The notes beneath the pieces are model-generated. The model saw only the letters and a list, made by a program, of their open reading frames with translations, was not told the DNA's origin and did no database searches. Source: Neckera pumila (Eukaryota > Streptophyta > Bryopsida > Hypnales > Neckeraceae). From it: 64,000 bases of DNA. Positions 11,061 through 23,154 of the stretch are shown piece after piece (position 1 is the first letter of the stretch; each line of letters begins with the position of its first letter). A program made the translations under genes and the position numbers. The stretch covers positions 18,538,001 to 18,602,000 of the forward strand of contig OZ018415.1 of assembly GCA_963969595.1 (NCBI GenBank). Direction: 5' to 3'.

Positions 11061-11450
11061 GGCTTCATAATGGCACAGTTCGTTTCTTTAATAAAGGATT
11101 TTCTATGTCTTTTACGGAAGTTACTAGCACTGGTAGTGGAAGCTGATGTGTGTAGGATGGGTTTATTTTATCAAAATATACCAGAATGTCCGGTTTTTCT
11201 TATTCCTCGAGGGCACCCTCCAAATCCCATGTCATAGTCGTAGCACATGTCCACACTCTGTTTCCTTTGCTATTCTGTCTTTCCTTGTACTCAATCTCTT
11301 GTGGGATTACTACAGTGTTGCAAGATCCTTTTTTCCTTGCCACTTACTGTTCTCAATATTCATCTTCACTTGCCACCTTCGAAACCTGCATTCAAACTTC
11401 GAGCATCATTCAGAGTTTATATCGTCCCTAACATACAAGTTTGAGTGCAA

Positions 11451-11880
11451 TTGACCTCTTGGGGGTTCTACAGCATACTTAGGAAAATGAACTTGAAGGT
11501 ATTTGACTATCTCCCAATGTAATGCCTACCACCATGCATTGCAGGCTATATACTGATCCGTATTTACATTTTATATATATCCTGAGATGCATATTCATGG
11601 GCTTCATTTGACCTCTTGGAGCATGTGAACACTCTCAACAAAATGAACTTCAATATATCTGGATATCTCCCAATGTCTTGCCAAACACCACGCAGCCATT
11701 TGAAGGCTATCTGCTTTACATTTGCAGTTCATGTACATCCTGAGATCCATGTTGTTGTGCTTCAATGGACCTTCTGGGAGCCTTGCAACGCCTTCATAAA
11801 AATAAACTTAATTGTGTACAGAAATCTCTCAGTGTATTCCCTAATACCATGCATTGGGAGATTTTAAATTTTGGACTTCG
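11451..11880. repeat. 158-bp tandem repeat, three units
   Basis: Unit starts TGACCTCTTGGGGG (11,451), TGACCTCTTGGAGC (11,609) and GGACCTTCTGGGAG (11,767) are each 158 bases apart, and each unit repeats ATCTCCCAATGT, ACCA(C/T)GCATT-like and ATCCTGAGAT words in the same order. The third unit is partial and more diverged. No coding frame is shared across units. Confidence 0.6.
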
Positions 11881-12299
11881 AATAGTCCCAAAGTAGTTAA
11901 ATATGGCATAGACCCTAAATTGCTTCATTGTACACATTTCTAAAATCAATTTTGTACCTATATCAAATAAATTGTTTTAGAACCAAACTTTGTTCCATCA
12001 TAATTTTTGCATAATGTATCCAAAATGCTGCGTTCTTTGGTGTGTTGAAACCTTCTTTCACTTGCCAATAAGAAAATATGAAAGTTTGATTAGTCTAATA
12101 ATTATAGTAACTAGGCATAGTACCAAAATGTGGCGGTTGAGAATATCCACCTTATTTTAAGAAAAATCAAAATCCACATTTCCACTAAAATACAATAAGG
12201 GAAGAGGCAACGTACTTTTTATGGCCCAGAAAGAAAAACGTTGTTTTGGTACAATATAGTTACAAGATAGTCATGTCCAATTCATTTATGAATTTTTCA

Positions 12300-13260
12300 G
12301 TTAGTTTTCATTAGAAAGTTCTTCAACTTTAGGAAGCTCTAGCATGCCCAAAAAATGAACCGAATTTAAAACTATGTCAGATTTAACCCCTAAAGGACCA
12401 ACATGCGTTTTTTGGCCATATAGAAATTTTGGGCAGGTATGTGTGACTAGAGGTATCCATATTTGAGGCTGAAATTTTAATAGAAGGTGGGGACAAGGAA
12501 TATCTTCATATGTACCAAGTTTCATGACATTTCAAACTACAAGTCAAAAGTTGTGACCTAATATGTTATTTTTTTTCGTAACTAGGCAGTTTGAGTAGAT
12601 TAGAAAAAATCATTTTTTCCGGAATTTTTTTTTTGAAATTGGTTCTCTATATTTATATATTGTTAAAAAGCTTTAAGTCGTTCCATTTCAATAAATGAGT
12701 CAAAAGTTAAGAGGTTTTTTGGTTTGCGGGTTGTTATAGATTGTCTATTCTTAAAAAAACTTTAAAGTCGTTTATTTAACTCAATTTTCAATATTTTTGG
12801 AAAAAAAATACTAGGATGTAAATTGATTGTTACAACATTACAATTGTTGGAACTGGCATTTTAAAATTCTATATTTAATTTTTTATAAATTTAGTATTTT
12901 GAATCATTTTCTACTTCTTTCTACTTACTAATTTTTTCCTATATGTTGTACAATTCCAAATGATGTGAAATTTTTCAAGCATATAGACAACTTGTTTAGG
13001 AACTGAATTTAAAGAAGCACCACCTTTATCGGCATTTTTTCATTGAAAAGTGAGCTTGCAAAGTGCAGCTGCCCGATTTTTCGCAGGATTGAAAAAATGG
13101 TTTTAGAGACTTTGAATGCTTATATCTTATGATCCACATGGTGGAATTTTTTGAAATTTTTACCACATGTTTTCAAAGTATCATACTACAAGATCTCACG
13201 GTTACATGTGTCAAAATTGTAAATGAATTGGACGTTTTCTAGAATCACTTAATCAGATAG
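12300..13260 (-). repeat. Dispersed repeat family R3, inverted copy
   Basis: Blocks here are the reverse complement of blocks at 52.9-53.9 kb: TAACCCCTAAAGGACCAA at 12,386 matches TTGGTCCTTTAGGGGTTAA at 53,819; AAGGTGGGGACAAGGAATAT matches ATATTCCTTGTCCCCACCTT; and TTGTACAATTCCAAATGATG with the poorly conserved CAGCTGC stretch matches 53.1-53.3 kb. Length, AT-richness and lack of frames suggest an old non-coding or non-autonomous element. Confidence 0.7.
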
Positions 13261-13481
13261 AGTGATTGTTGCACAAAATGAAAGTGGAAAATTGGTGGAA
13301 GATATTCAGACTGATATTTGCCTCACACTTCTTTTGTGTTTCATTGGGTGATTTAGATCTAAGCTAAGTTCTCTGTCGCTAACTTGTGAACCTTTTCAAC
13401 AACTAGAATTCGGCTCATAAAACCTACACTAAAATCTCAGACTAAAATGAAGTCGTTCAAGTTCGTTTACCCTCAGCATTA

Positions 13482-13542
13482 GGAAAATTTTCAGCCTTCA
13501 ATGAGGCTGCTAGTCTTGCACCCCCGTGATGCAAGTATGGAG

Positions 13543-13574
<32 letters not shown>

Positions 13575-13771
13575 AATGTGACATGGTTGCATTGCTGCCA
13601 TGTTAGAGCTGTCAGCGCCATGTTAGATTGAAATTTCAAAAAAAAAAAAATTTCAAAAAAAAAAAATTTCAAAAAAAAAAAGATTTTTTTTTCTTTTTTT
13701 TCTCTGTAATTGCACCCCACGGGTGCCGAAAATCACGTATTGGCAGTCTTGTTGAGGGCTGAATTTTTTCG
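13482..13771. mobile_element. MITE-like element M2, copy in duplication A
   Basis: The two ends are imperfect inverted repeats: the left end reads GAAAATTTTCAGCCTTCAA and the right end, on the other strand, GAAAAAATTCAGCCCTCAAC. The centre has long A and T runs around the words ATTGCTGCCATGTTAGAGC. It has no coding capacity. The homologous copy at 55,938-56,668 is interrupted by another element. A target duplication was not resolved. Confidence 0.6.
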
Positions 13772-14060
13772 TAATGTGACTTTCTAGGAGAGAGTTGGTG
13801 GCTTTCTGGAATGAGAAGTAGAAAAGAAAAAAAAGGAAATAGATGTGGCTTTTACTGTGACTCAAATGGGGCATCACCACGTTATTGACAGAAATGGCAA
13901 GAATCATCACTTTCACTGAGGTAACATTTCAAATAGTTTGAATAAGGGTTTAAGCATACTTAGTTCCTGTAGTTGAACTCTATAAACTTTTGCTGGGTCT
14001 TGTTGAGAGTCAGACTGCTGGTAACGAACTGCCTTACAGTCACAGAATGCGGCCAGTTAC

Positions 14061-14580
14061 TTCATATATTTTGCAATTGACAGAGAGCCGCAGACTCCAA
14101 ATTGGTAGCTGCCTCAGAAAACAATCCGGTGCGCCGGTTTTCATTCAAGTCAGGTACACGAACATCTATCCAGACAGTAAACCATGATAATTTGAGAAGA
14201 ACACTCGATTGAAGGTTCTTTTTATGGGGTTTTATTAGATACCTACTGAAATGCACCAATTACACAGGCATGCAAGTGGATTCATCGTAGTGCTCGCCAG
14301 CAAGTTCCAACAATCGACATGTATCTGCAATCATATCAGAGCAGAGGTGTCGAAGACACAGAAAGAATGCTAATGTACCACTCGTCCTTAAGCAACACGT
14401 CCTTAAGCAACTACTGCAGTTCATGATCAACTCAATTCTAATGAAATTCCTACAAACAGTAAATTCTAATTCCTGGGGCAGGGCAAAATCCTACGGAGGC
14501 AGGAACAACTTGAAGTCCATGAATAGTTTAATTACAGAGACAATGTATAAGGAGAGTGGCATACGGAGGTACATTTCTTC
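14061..14580 (-). pseudogene. Gene fragment of unknown family (duplication A)
   Basis: On the minus strand this part reads, with interruptions, ELEFTVCRNFIRIELIMNC and then CSDMIADTCRLLELAGEHYD before a stop. The same segment in copy B reads MIADTFRLLELAGEHYYE and stays open longer. A donor-like GTATCT follows a CAG near 14,243. The composition looks like real protein, but I cannot name the family. Stops and frame changes show it is not intact here. Confidence 0.35.
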
Positions 14581-14887
14581 TGATAAAAAATGACAACTGT
14601 CCAGGCATTTGACAGAGTTTTGCTTACAATGAGTGTTGCATGTATGTGCACGTCTAGTAATTCACCACCCCTTATGGTCAGCACTCAGCAGTTGCAGAGA
14701 GGGTTTAGTAGCCCGACTGCAAGAACTCAGTCTCTGAATAAAATGATTCCACCGCATGTCAGCCGGCAACTGAACAGTTGAAGAGTAGCACACACCCAGA
14801 TGTGAGGCAGGAAGATGTACAACATGAATCCACAAGCTCTTTAATACGCTACTGAACTTGTAAATAATTTCCAGTCTGTCAACATAC

Positions 14888-14955
14888 CGAAATAAACGCA
14901 GGCACTTCAATCTCCAACTTTGGCCTTCAAGCTCAGCATCCTCTTGGAAGAAGAT
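14888..14955 (-). pseudogene. Exon-like segment of the duplicated gene fragment
   Basis: A 68-base minus-strand segment sits between an acceptor-like TATGTAG and a donor-like GTATGT. It encodes FFQEDAELEGQSWRLKCLRL, and copy B at about 58,045-58,110 encodes the diverged VDAELKGQSWRLKCLRLF. Conservation of this reading frame between the copies supports real coding origin. The neighbouring minus-strand segment at about 15,408-15,473 ends in a donor-like GTGAGT. The family is not recognised. Confidence 0.4.
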
Positions 14956-16017
14956 CTACATATAGAAGCGAGTATGATTGCTGTTAAGTTACACGCACGC
15001 TGTTGGAATCCCCCTTCCTAGAAACCTAGCGGCCGTAAATAATAAACCTAGCTCCCAATTATAAAGCAATTGAAGTTGTTACTTTCTAATAATCCTCCTG
15101 CCAAATTTTTATCACGATCATTTTTCAGAGCACCTCCACTGATTGGGTTTTCCACTAATAAATACATGATGTGCAGCACCCCTACCTCGATGGATTGTTG
15201 ATACTCTGTTCATCTTAGCAGAGAGATTCCTTCTATGCACACTAGAAAGTGTGACCAGATTTATGATGTCCATCAAGACGTACATGCAGATCTGTGCGAC
15301 GTTGATCCATCTTCAGTCTTGACTCTCCTGAACATCCTCCAAAAACATCCGGGACAACATGATGAAAGATATGTAGATGCTCAAAACAAATGTTGGCGAT
15401 TAATTAGAAAATTACTCACTTCTTCGTGCAGAAGTCGAGTGTCTCGATCCCTGCTTTCACGAATTCGTGATTGAGCACCTGCTATTAAAACACCGTCGAT
15501 GGTCCAAAGTCAAGGAAATAGTTTGTCCCTAAAACCAGGTCATGTTTGGCAGAACGTACTAAAGTAATTTTTGCAGTTAAGAGACGAACAAAGAGCACAT
15601 CGTGATGATGAATTGTTTAATTTCTAGTTTAAATTTCACCAACAGCAGAGGATTTTACGGAACGAAAGCTTCTTGAAGCAGTTGATATGAGCATAGGCAA
15701 ATTTCTTCTTACCGTCCTCAATTACAGAAATTGCTTAAGTAAATTCATCTCTCTCATATCTAATTGAAAGAAAATGGCATTGCCTCTTATTCTCCGGTGC
15801 ACACAAAAACGATCCAAAATTTCAAAGTTGAAGTCGAATTCTGGCACAACAACAAACAGAAAACAGCAAGGGATCAATCTATATCGTTAACAAGGATCAA
15901 TTCTGCTCAAAAGCTATCACAGCAGGTAGAAATCCAATATCGTAAGCACGAGGATATATTCGTTCCAAGATCTATGAAAACAATTCATAGATCAACCGTC
16001 CAAGATCTACGCATTCA

Positions 16018-18247
16018 AGATTACAAGAAGTGTGATAATCACAAGGTTCACTATAACTACTACTAAGGTGCGATGAAGGCGTTGCAAACCCGATCAGCGA
16101 GAATCGACTCTAGCAGAAAATCCGCAAGGAAGAGAAAATTCCTTTTCACAGAGAACCTCAATACTCTTTCTCCAGGGTACTGTAAATTTCACGAGGTGTG
16201 GGAGGTTGAGGACGAAAAGCAACCAATACGAAGAGGTATGTATCAATCGAAGCGCGCAGAGCGTCTGTGTTGTTTGCGCTGGATGCAGCGCTGGAGGCCT
16301 GGAGGTCCGGTTCTGGACCCTCCAGGCCCCCATGGAAACTGGCCCTAAACTAGACATGCACGGCTGCCCATACGGACACTAAAATTGGCGGTAGATGGGA
16401 GATACATCGAGACGACGACGAAGATCAAAGTTTTCCATAATTTTGTTCGGGGTAAACCCTCTCTCAGATACAATACCCTTTATCGTTGGAATTGACTTAA
16501 CCCTTGAACGCCGACGAGGATGTTCTGCGTCTTTTGAATGACAAAGAATCTTTTCCTATAGGACAGAAGTGCAACTTTTCATCCTCGGTATTAGGCGTGG
16601 GAAGGAAAGATCTACAACAATTCTTTGACTTCCAATAAATATATTAGGCTTTTTCAGAGTACATGATGTCACACGGAATCACAATACATGATTTCCACGG
16701 CTACCAGTCCGTCCTTCAAGGGTTAAGCTTACTGCAGTTCCACTTTTTTCTCTGCGTTGAAAACAACACCTGACCAACAAGTTCCAGCCCTGGCTCACAC
16801 GGATCCCAAGCAGTAGGAAACAGTCCTCTCGCTGACGTCGTCCACGTTCAACAGTGTTCTTCACGTGGGACGGCTGACACTAGTGGTACCATTCTTGCCA
16901 CTCCTGCTACCCCGCCAACGTCCCGGGATCCCGGTCGACCATTCACTGGCGAGCCCCATCGACTACCCTAGACCTCTGCAACTTTTCTACTCTTGCCTTG
17001 TCTGCGTCCTATTTGCGTCTGCTTGTTGACAGTTCTCGAGCTATGACGTATCCGCAGCTTTGTCCTCTTAGCGTATGCACACAAGGAGGATAAGACGAGG
17101 CCCTGCTCTCATGCATGTGACGCTGTTTTTGCCCGTCCAGTTCTTCTCTGCTGCGTCATTTCGTCGCTGGAGTGTCTTACAAGCCAGAGAGACGACCCTA
17201 AATGCTCGTGGATCGTCACGGCAGTAAGGTATGTGCACTTGGGAATGCGTTCAAGTTTGAGATTGAGTGTGGTTCCCTTGGTCATACTGCTTGAACTTTG
17301 GTTGGGATTTGGTAGCACGTGAACAAGCATTTCAGCGCGTCTTAGTGTGTGGTTTTGGGATACCGTGTGTGTGACTTTTGCATCTTGAAAGCGCTTTTTT
17401 AGGTGTTCCTAAGTTTGGTAGGTTTTTGTGCTTGAGTCTTGTGTTTGGTTTTTTTCTTGCAATTAGGATTAGAGTAAACTTGCCTTCAAATCCGTCTCCA
17501 CAATAAAATAGACTCTTGTATGTTCTGAAATTTGGTGTCATTATCAAATATATCATGTTAAGACTCACCTTCAAAACATAGAATGCAAAACGGTCTCTTC
17601 CTACAAATTTTATTGCAACTTAAAGGCAATGAGGCTTAAATTTAGTTAAAAATTCCTTGCAGCCTTTTACCGCATAGTGTTCCCATCGCGATCCCATCGC
17701 GTTCCATTTCGTTCCCCAAAATGCTTGGATGAACTTTCTGTTGCTGGATGATATTTTCAGGTAAGGACCAGCGACCTTAGGTTTTTAAGGTGGCGGCTTT
17801 GCATGTTAGGTTTCTCTGCATGTTGTTTCGAGCACGCCAGCCTCGTTGTATGTTCTTCCGCTGCTGATGACGGTGTGTTTCCGTTTCAATTTTGTTGAAG
17901 CTCCTGTTGTTTTCTCCGTCTTTCTCTGGCATTTTCTGGAGAGCTTTTGGTGTGATTTAGTGATTTAGGTTTCTGGATTCCAGTGGGAAGAAGAAAGAGC
18001 CTTGTGATTTGGAAGTAGCTCTTCTGTTGACAAGTTGTGATTAATTGAAGAGTGAGCTCTGCTGTCGTCTGTAGTGTTAGTAGTTTAAATTATTGCTTCA
18101 AGCTTTGTTTTCGTGAGGTGCTTGTTCGTTTGGTCGCTACGTTCTAGCAGTATTGTGCGAGGCTGCCGCATTGTGTAGCATTGATAATTGCTGTACTCTC
18201 TTTCTCTGGCTCTGATGCTTAAAGTTTTGCACCTATATTTTCTGTAG
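16018..18247. other. Mixed-composition region, no firm gene
   Basis: GC content rises between about 16.2 and 17.3 kb. A minus-strand frame of 87 codons (16,094-16,357) and one of 73 codons (17,109-17,330) are present but unrecognised. From 17.65 to 18.25 kb the sequence looks like a leader and first intron: a donor-like CAGGTAAGG at about 17,759 and a pyrimidine-rich acceptor ending TTTTCTGTAG at 18,247. Confidence 0.3.
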
Positions 18248-18289
18248 GCGTTTCCTGGATGGCCCAAAGTGGAGGAGGTCCTGCTCCTG
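18248..18289 (+). CDS. Possible first coding exon, MAQSGGGPAP
   Basis: A 42-base exon candidate lies between acceptor TTTTCTGTAG and donor G|GTAAGT. It contains ATG at 18,259 in a good context (TGGATGGCC) and encodes MAQSGGGPAP with a phase-1 end. The upstream DNA at 17.65-17.76 kb could be the 5' UTR exon (donor CAG|GTAAGG). The best following acceptor is TTATCACTGATTCAG near 18,454, which would continue DSNLVSGTVHKST, but that frame then runs into intron-like text. The family cannot be named; the exon could also be chance. Confidence 0.35.
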
Positions 18290-21200
18290 GTAAGTTTTCA
18301 TGCACAATGACCTCGACTCAGGGTTTGCGAGACTAGCAATTATAGGTTGCTGAGTAATGATCCCGTGCTAAACCTGGAAAGAGAGCTGGGTGATGTGGTC
18401 CAATACACATGTTCGCATTGATATCCTGATCACTGATTGCTTATCACTGATTCAGATTCAAATCTCGTCAGTGGAACAGTTCATAAGTCGACAAACTTCC
18501 ATGCCAATATAAGTCACGGTCTATGGCTAATTCCTTGTTTTCTGGTTTTGTTTTTTTTCCTTATCTTCCTACTGGAGTATTGGCGCTCTATCTTGCTCTT
18601 GCGCACTTGAAATAGGCAGATTCAACTTGACAGGATTTGGAATTTGTCTTGCTTGTCTGATTGCTTATCACTGATTCAGAGAATTTGCTAAATGTCAACG
18701 GAATATGAAGCTGAGGGGAACAGTTACCTTGTTTATCGATGAAGCCCCAAACACTTGAAAGTCTTTGAAGTAGCTCAATACCATGAAAATGAGCTCCATA
18801 ATTCTTCTGCAAGCCACTGCTCCTTGCTTTGTGCAGCGGAACTCTTGCGGAGTTCCAAACTTTGCAATCATTCCTGGAGTTTATGTGCTGTGCAATTATT
18901 GTAGTCATAGGAACCACCGTTGCCCTGTTTTTGGATCTGTATTGTAATTTTTGGATTTGTATGGTAAAAAGCAAGTTTACTCTAGTAGCCCACAATAGAA
19001 CTCTGCTTGCAGGGGCAATACTTGAGTTGGAAATCATTTCCTTGGTGGTGTTGCACTACATAGACCTGTCAATAGAATGCCGGTGCTCTTTCATGGGTGA
19101 ATTTGCTAAATATAGTATACAATGATTGGCAAATTGGTGCAAGACTTTGGCTGAATAAATGAATGGTTGCAATGTTGTAGGGGTGATAAGCGTGGGAATG
19201 ACTAGAATGGTGGGACAAGAGTGCAATCATTGATGAGCTTTGGACACATTTGGCTATGAACTCTTGGAAAGAGTGGTGTAGAAAACTCGACTTCATATTT
19301 CATTTATTTGGGTTCAATGATTTCATGATGTCAAGTGATCTTTGACATGGCTTGAGATTGAAAGTCTTATTATTTACAAGGTAAGATAAGACCCAAATTC
19401 ACTTTATGTCGAGCATTGCACTTTCAATCTTTTCAAAAATATGCCATTGCATTTTGAAATTACAATGTGCAAATTCATTTGTTGCAAAATCGTGAGGCAG
19501 GGATAGTCAATGTTGTTTATGGTGGATAGCAATTGCAACATGTATTTAAATGTTCCACTTGAAGATCTTGTTTGATTGTGTTCATATTGATTGATGTTAG
19601 CTACTAATAGAGTTTGAATCGTATTGCATTTTGTGGCTCTTGGGGGCATCAATTTTCACTTTGATTTGAAGTATTCAAGAAGTCACATCATTGCATGTAC
19701 AATAAATCATTGGAATGTCACCTTTTGTTGCACATGTTCTATTGATAAAGGGCAATAGTAGAGGTCCAATGGTAGTCATGACTTTGTAAGTTTGTATTGA
19801 TTAGTATTTAATATAGGTTGAAGGATTGACTTGAATTTTTCCAAGGGTACCATATTCAATCTTGCAATTGCCTTGAAATTAATTTATTTTTTTTATTGTA
19901 TTCTAATATTTGAATTAGCATTGATTTCTATGAATGAAATTTTATGTTCATGTTTAGCCCTAGATTCCTAGGAGGATGACTCATCACCAAGATACTTTAC
20001 CAAAAATGATCTGATTTTTGGAGCAATATGTGCATTCTTCATTTCTAGAGATTTGGAAAGTAATCCATTGGTCACTTTTTGGCTGCAATGTCTTCATAAG
20101 GTTAATTAATCAATCAAAATAGTGTACCAAATGAATTTATAGGTCCTTTGGTATAGTAAGTTGTAGTTCTTATAACCCAACTTTGTTCTAGTCATTTTTT
20201 ATTATTTTGAATGATTTTGTTTTGTAACTAGGGTTTGAATTTAAGCATGTGTTCATGTGTTAAGGTGTATTCATTGTGCTAGTATTATAATGGAATACAA
20301 ACATAAGTTACATTTTATCCCACTTTTATTTATGTTTTTTGAACTCTTCAAAATAGTTATGAATTTTTGAAGTTAGATTGACGAGTTTTAAAAGCACCCC
20401 TACCTTGTAATGTTTGTTGGTTCATTGAAGAATCCAATATGTACCTTTGTTTTGGGATCTCTTACCTTTTTAGATTCGGGAATGTAATAGGTTTGCCCTT
20501 ACAAATGGGAGACATTATCTTCAAAGGGTTGTTATTATGTAAGCATAGGCATTTGAACCCATGAGCCTAGAATACTACACACCTATGTTATATGTGTATA
20601 TACTAAAGAGATTGTTTATAATTATAAGGTATGTATGTTACAAATATCCATATTATAAGTGATTATGATACATACACCTTCTATAGTGTGTAGTATCTAT
20701 TATTATAGGTAGAAGGCACATAGAAGGCATATAGAAGGCACTCTGTTGACAAGTTCGCATTCTTGGGCTCACATACTAGCACCGTTAATTATCTTCAAGC
20801 CAATATTAAACTTCTTTAGCCTTCTTCATATGTTTTAGGGGTTTTCAATCTTAAATACATGTTTTGAGGCATTTGTCATTTTAGATAGCGAGTTGCTAAC
20901 ATTTGATAAATCGCTACCACTTGTTTGATGAAAATTCTATTGCTTTCCAAATTTAATAGTAGTTTTATCCCACACCTTTTAATAAGTTCAAGCTTTGGTT
21001 TGATTATTGATAGTTAGCCTTTTGAAGAAATTTAAATTAACTATTATGATATGATGTTGGCATCGACATGAGTTGTAGTTATGAATTAAACAATTATTAT
21101 GTTGTTTTATCTTTTAAAAGATAGAATTTAAAAGTGCTCAAGTAGGATGGCCTTGAGAGAATATATATGCTAGTGAGACAATGTTGGTTTAGTTCAAACT

Positions 21201-21970
21201 TGTGTAAAGTAATGGTTAGATATTAATTGTAATGGATTGGAGTTGTATGTTATCTGATTCATTTGTATTAGAATTGGATAAAGATTTTTGTATATGGGTG
21301 AATATATATATGGTATTCAAGATTTGAAAAGTTATATGATTCCAAATGAAGAGCATTAAACATAACTAATGCTATGATTATGACTTCCATCCATCTTTGT
21401 CATTGTTTGAAGTCCAATTTCTATTGTCCTTTGTTGTATATTTTTAAACTTGAAGCATCTTCTAGTGGAGTTTTTGAAAGTCATTTCTTGATTACATTTA
21501 TAACATGGTGTTTTTTGTTTATTTGACATAGAAGTTTGGTGAATCAATTATATAACAGTGACAAAAGTTTATCTTTGTGCTTATATGGGTCCAATGACCT
21601 TTGAAACTTCCAATTTGCTTTGATTTTGGGCCTCCAATATGTCTAAGAAGTTACAAAATTGATTGTGTTGTATGGTATTGTATATGAACATCATAGCCTT
21701 TACATGTTAAAATGACATTAAAAAGTAGATGATCATTGTTGAATTACAAACCCATTAGTGTATATCTTATTATATTTTAGTAGATAATAATTTGAATTCT
21801 TAGAGACAAATATTGACAAATATTCAATAAAAAAGTAGTATTTTATCGCTTTTAACTTATTGTTTGACTAGATTTGTATAGGAATTGCTTACTAGATTTG
21901 ATTCAGTTTTTTATATGAGATAGTTTTTCATATGTTAATTAATGCAAATATTCTTAAGACCTTGCTGCAT
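18290..21970. other. Intron-like or intergenic AT-rich DNA, no gene
   Basis: There are no long frames and no strong repeats. Two copies of CTGATTGCTTATCACTGATTC (about 18,434 and 18,657) form a small dispersed duplication. At 20,706-20,743 there are three copies of a roughly 11-base unit ATAGAAGGCAC. The 1.2-kb stretch up to 20.6 kb is very AT-rich. If the exon at 18.26 kb is real this could be its long intron. Confidence 0.35.
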
Positions 21971-22013
21971 TTACATATTTGGATGTTATGTTTGACAACT
22001 TTCTTCGGATTTG

Positions 22014-22151
22014 TTTTGAAGGTAGTGTAGAATATCAAGATTTTACTCCATTTGGTGCAAGAAGTGGCGCACTTCTTGATGTGGATGGCACGCTTCTTCA
22101 CAATGGCAAGCTTTTGGAAATACATGGGTTTTGCATGGTTTACCCGGTGAG
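22014..22151 (+). CDS. Weak exon candidate
   Basis: An open segment reads DFTPFGARSGALLDVDGTLL and ends at a donor-like CCG|GTGAGC near 22,150. The acceptor side (TTTTGAAG) is weak. I recognise no domain. It is listed because it lies between the possible first exon at 18.26 kb and the helical frame at 22.44 kb on the same strand. Confidence 0.2.
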
Positions 22152-22454
22152 CATAAATGTTCTTTTGCAAGTGTTGGTGATTGAAAAGTGCATGTTAGAA
22201 ACCATATTGTTCACATTACAAAGTTCTTTGTATACTTTTCTATGTGATTTACTTTGTATTGTGCAATCAATCATGTTTCAAACATTTATGTATATGATCA
22301 AACTAAGAAAAGAAGTAATCTAATTTAAATAGATGGACAACTCTCTTACTGAATAATGTTTTATATTGTTTAATTTGTAGATCATGTTCAATTATTTGAA
22401 TGTATGTCATAGGGTACTTCTTGAATATCCTGTCAAAATATATCATTGACAATA

Positions 22455-22771
22455 GATTTAAAGCACTTTACAGCACATACGAGGATTTCTTACAAGTGCA
22501 AAGTGAGCATTGTAAAAGACTATGTGATGTTATACCACGTCTTGAGAAATTCTTAAAGGATATGAAAGCATCTCCAAAGATGAAAGTCTTGAATAGAAAT
22601 CAATGCATACATCTTTTTGGCAAATTCATATTAGCCATGAAGGGGATCGACAAAATGTTGACAAGTGCTATTGGGGACCTCAAGTTCCTTTTAATTTTTG
22701 AAGAATTGTGTTTTCTTCAAAACCCTATCATTGACTTTGTGAAGAATTGGTCTCTGCCCACCCTGGCATGA
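22455..22771 (+). CDS. Helical exon-like frame, unknown
   Basis: After a possible acceptor (GACAATAG at about 22,455) an open frame encodes a leucine-rich helical stretch with YSTYEDFLQVQSEHCKRLC, IPRLEKFLKDMKASPKMK and GKFILAMKGIDKML. The pattern of a Cys-Lys-Arg-Leu helix followed by two further helices faintly resembles the N-terminal helical bundles of plant MLKL/RPW8-like or kinase-associated proteins, but the similarity is only of general character. It ends at a stop at 22,771. It overlaps the start of the next frame. Confidence 0.3.
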
Positions 22772-23028
22772 TGCTTTCTGATAATATCAATTCTCTTGCG
22801 TCGTCTTCCATGACAAGTGCAGCAAGGGCACAGGTACTTCCTCAAGTTCAGCTCAGTGGCCACCCTCAACTTCGTCTGCAAAATCAGGTTTCCAAGTGGG
22901 ATGTGGCGAAGGACACGGCCGTCCGTGTTGATGCGGATTCGTGCACCCCGCCGTTGCGCTCTAATGTCCATAATAGTCTCGGACAACCTAAGTGCCTAAA
23001 CGTATATATGGACCTCATGTACAACTGA
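22771..23028 (+). CDS. Unrecognised frame with coding-like composition
   Basis: The GC level rises sharply here and a frame with MMLSDNINSLASSSMTSAAR, QLSGHPQLRLQNQVSKWDVA and NSLGQPKCLNVYMDLMYN is open to 23,028. A further piece (RATRDDVASGWMLKRK) appears in another frame at about 23,097-23,145, as if one protein were broken by a stop and a frameshift. No family is recognised. Confidence 0.25.
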   Translation: MLSDNINSLASSSMTSAARAQVLPQVQLSGHPQLRLQNQVSKWDVAKDTAVRVDADSCTPPLRSNVHNSLGQPKCLNVYMDLMYN

Positions 23029-23154
23029 TGTTCATCTTCCTTTGGCGCATTCACTCTACAGGAAAACAAAGCATGGACGTTAGCATGTGCACAGAGGGCC
23101 ACACGCGATGACGTTGCAAGTGGTTGGATGCTGAAGCGCAAGACAGTTTGAAGG

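Larger units (their letters stand above)
13445..16017. repeat. Segmental duplication, copy A
   Basis: This 2.57-kb stretch is repeated in the same orientation at 55,901-58,696. The match starts at AAATGAAGTCGTTCAAG and ends at CTACGCATTCA in both copies, with flanks that differ completely. Differences include insertions present only in copy B (56,162-56,603 and about 56,908-57,250) and a 465-base piece (about 14,951-15,420) present only in copy A. The duplicated DNA contains gene-fragment-like minus-strand exons, so the unit may be a duplicated or captured gene piece. Confidence 0.85.

Noticed and set aside
13541..13571. Poly-A tail of a retroposed gene
   Set aside because: The A run lies in the middle of the MITE-like element M2 with inverted ends, and is paired with T runs.
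14495..14520. A 22-base GT...AG intron in the duplicated gene fragment
   Set aside because: Too short to be spliced in plants.
14956..15420. The 465-base difference between duplication copies as an intron lost by retroposition
   Set aside because: The junction in copy B does not coincide with the GTGAGT donor and TATGTAG acceptor in copy A, and other non-coding DNA is retained in copy B.
16876..16945. Cluster of common restriction sites (ACTAGTGGTACC, CCCGGGATCCCGGTCGAC) resembling a cloning-vector linker
   Set aside because: Flanking sequence is ordinary plant-like DNA on both sides, no vector backbone is present, and the sites are spaced unlike a standard polylinker. Probably chance.
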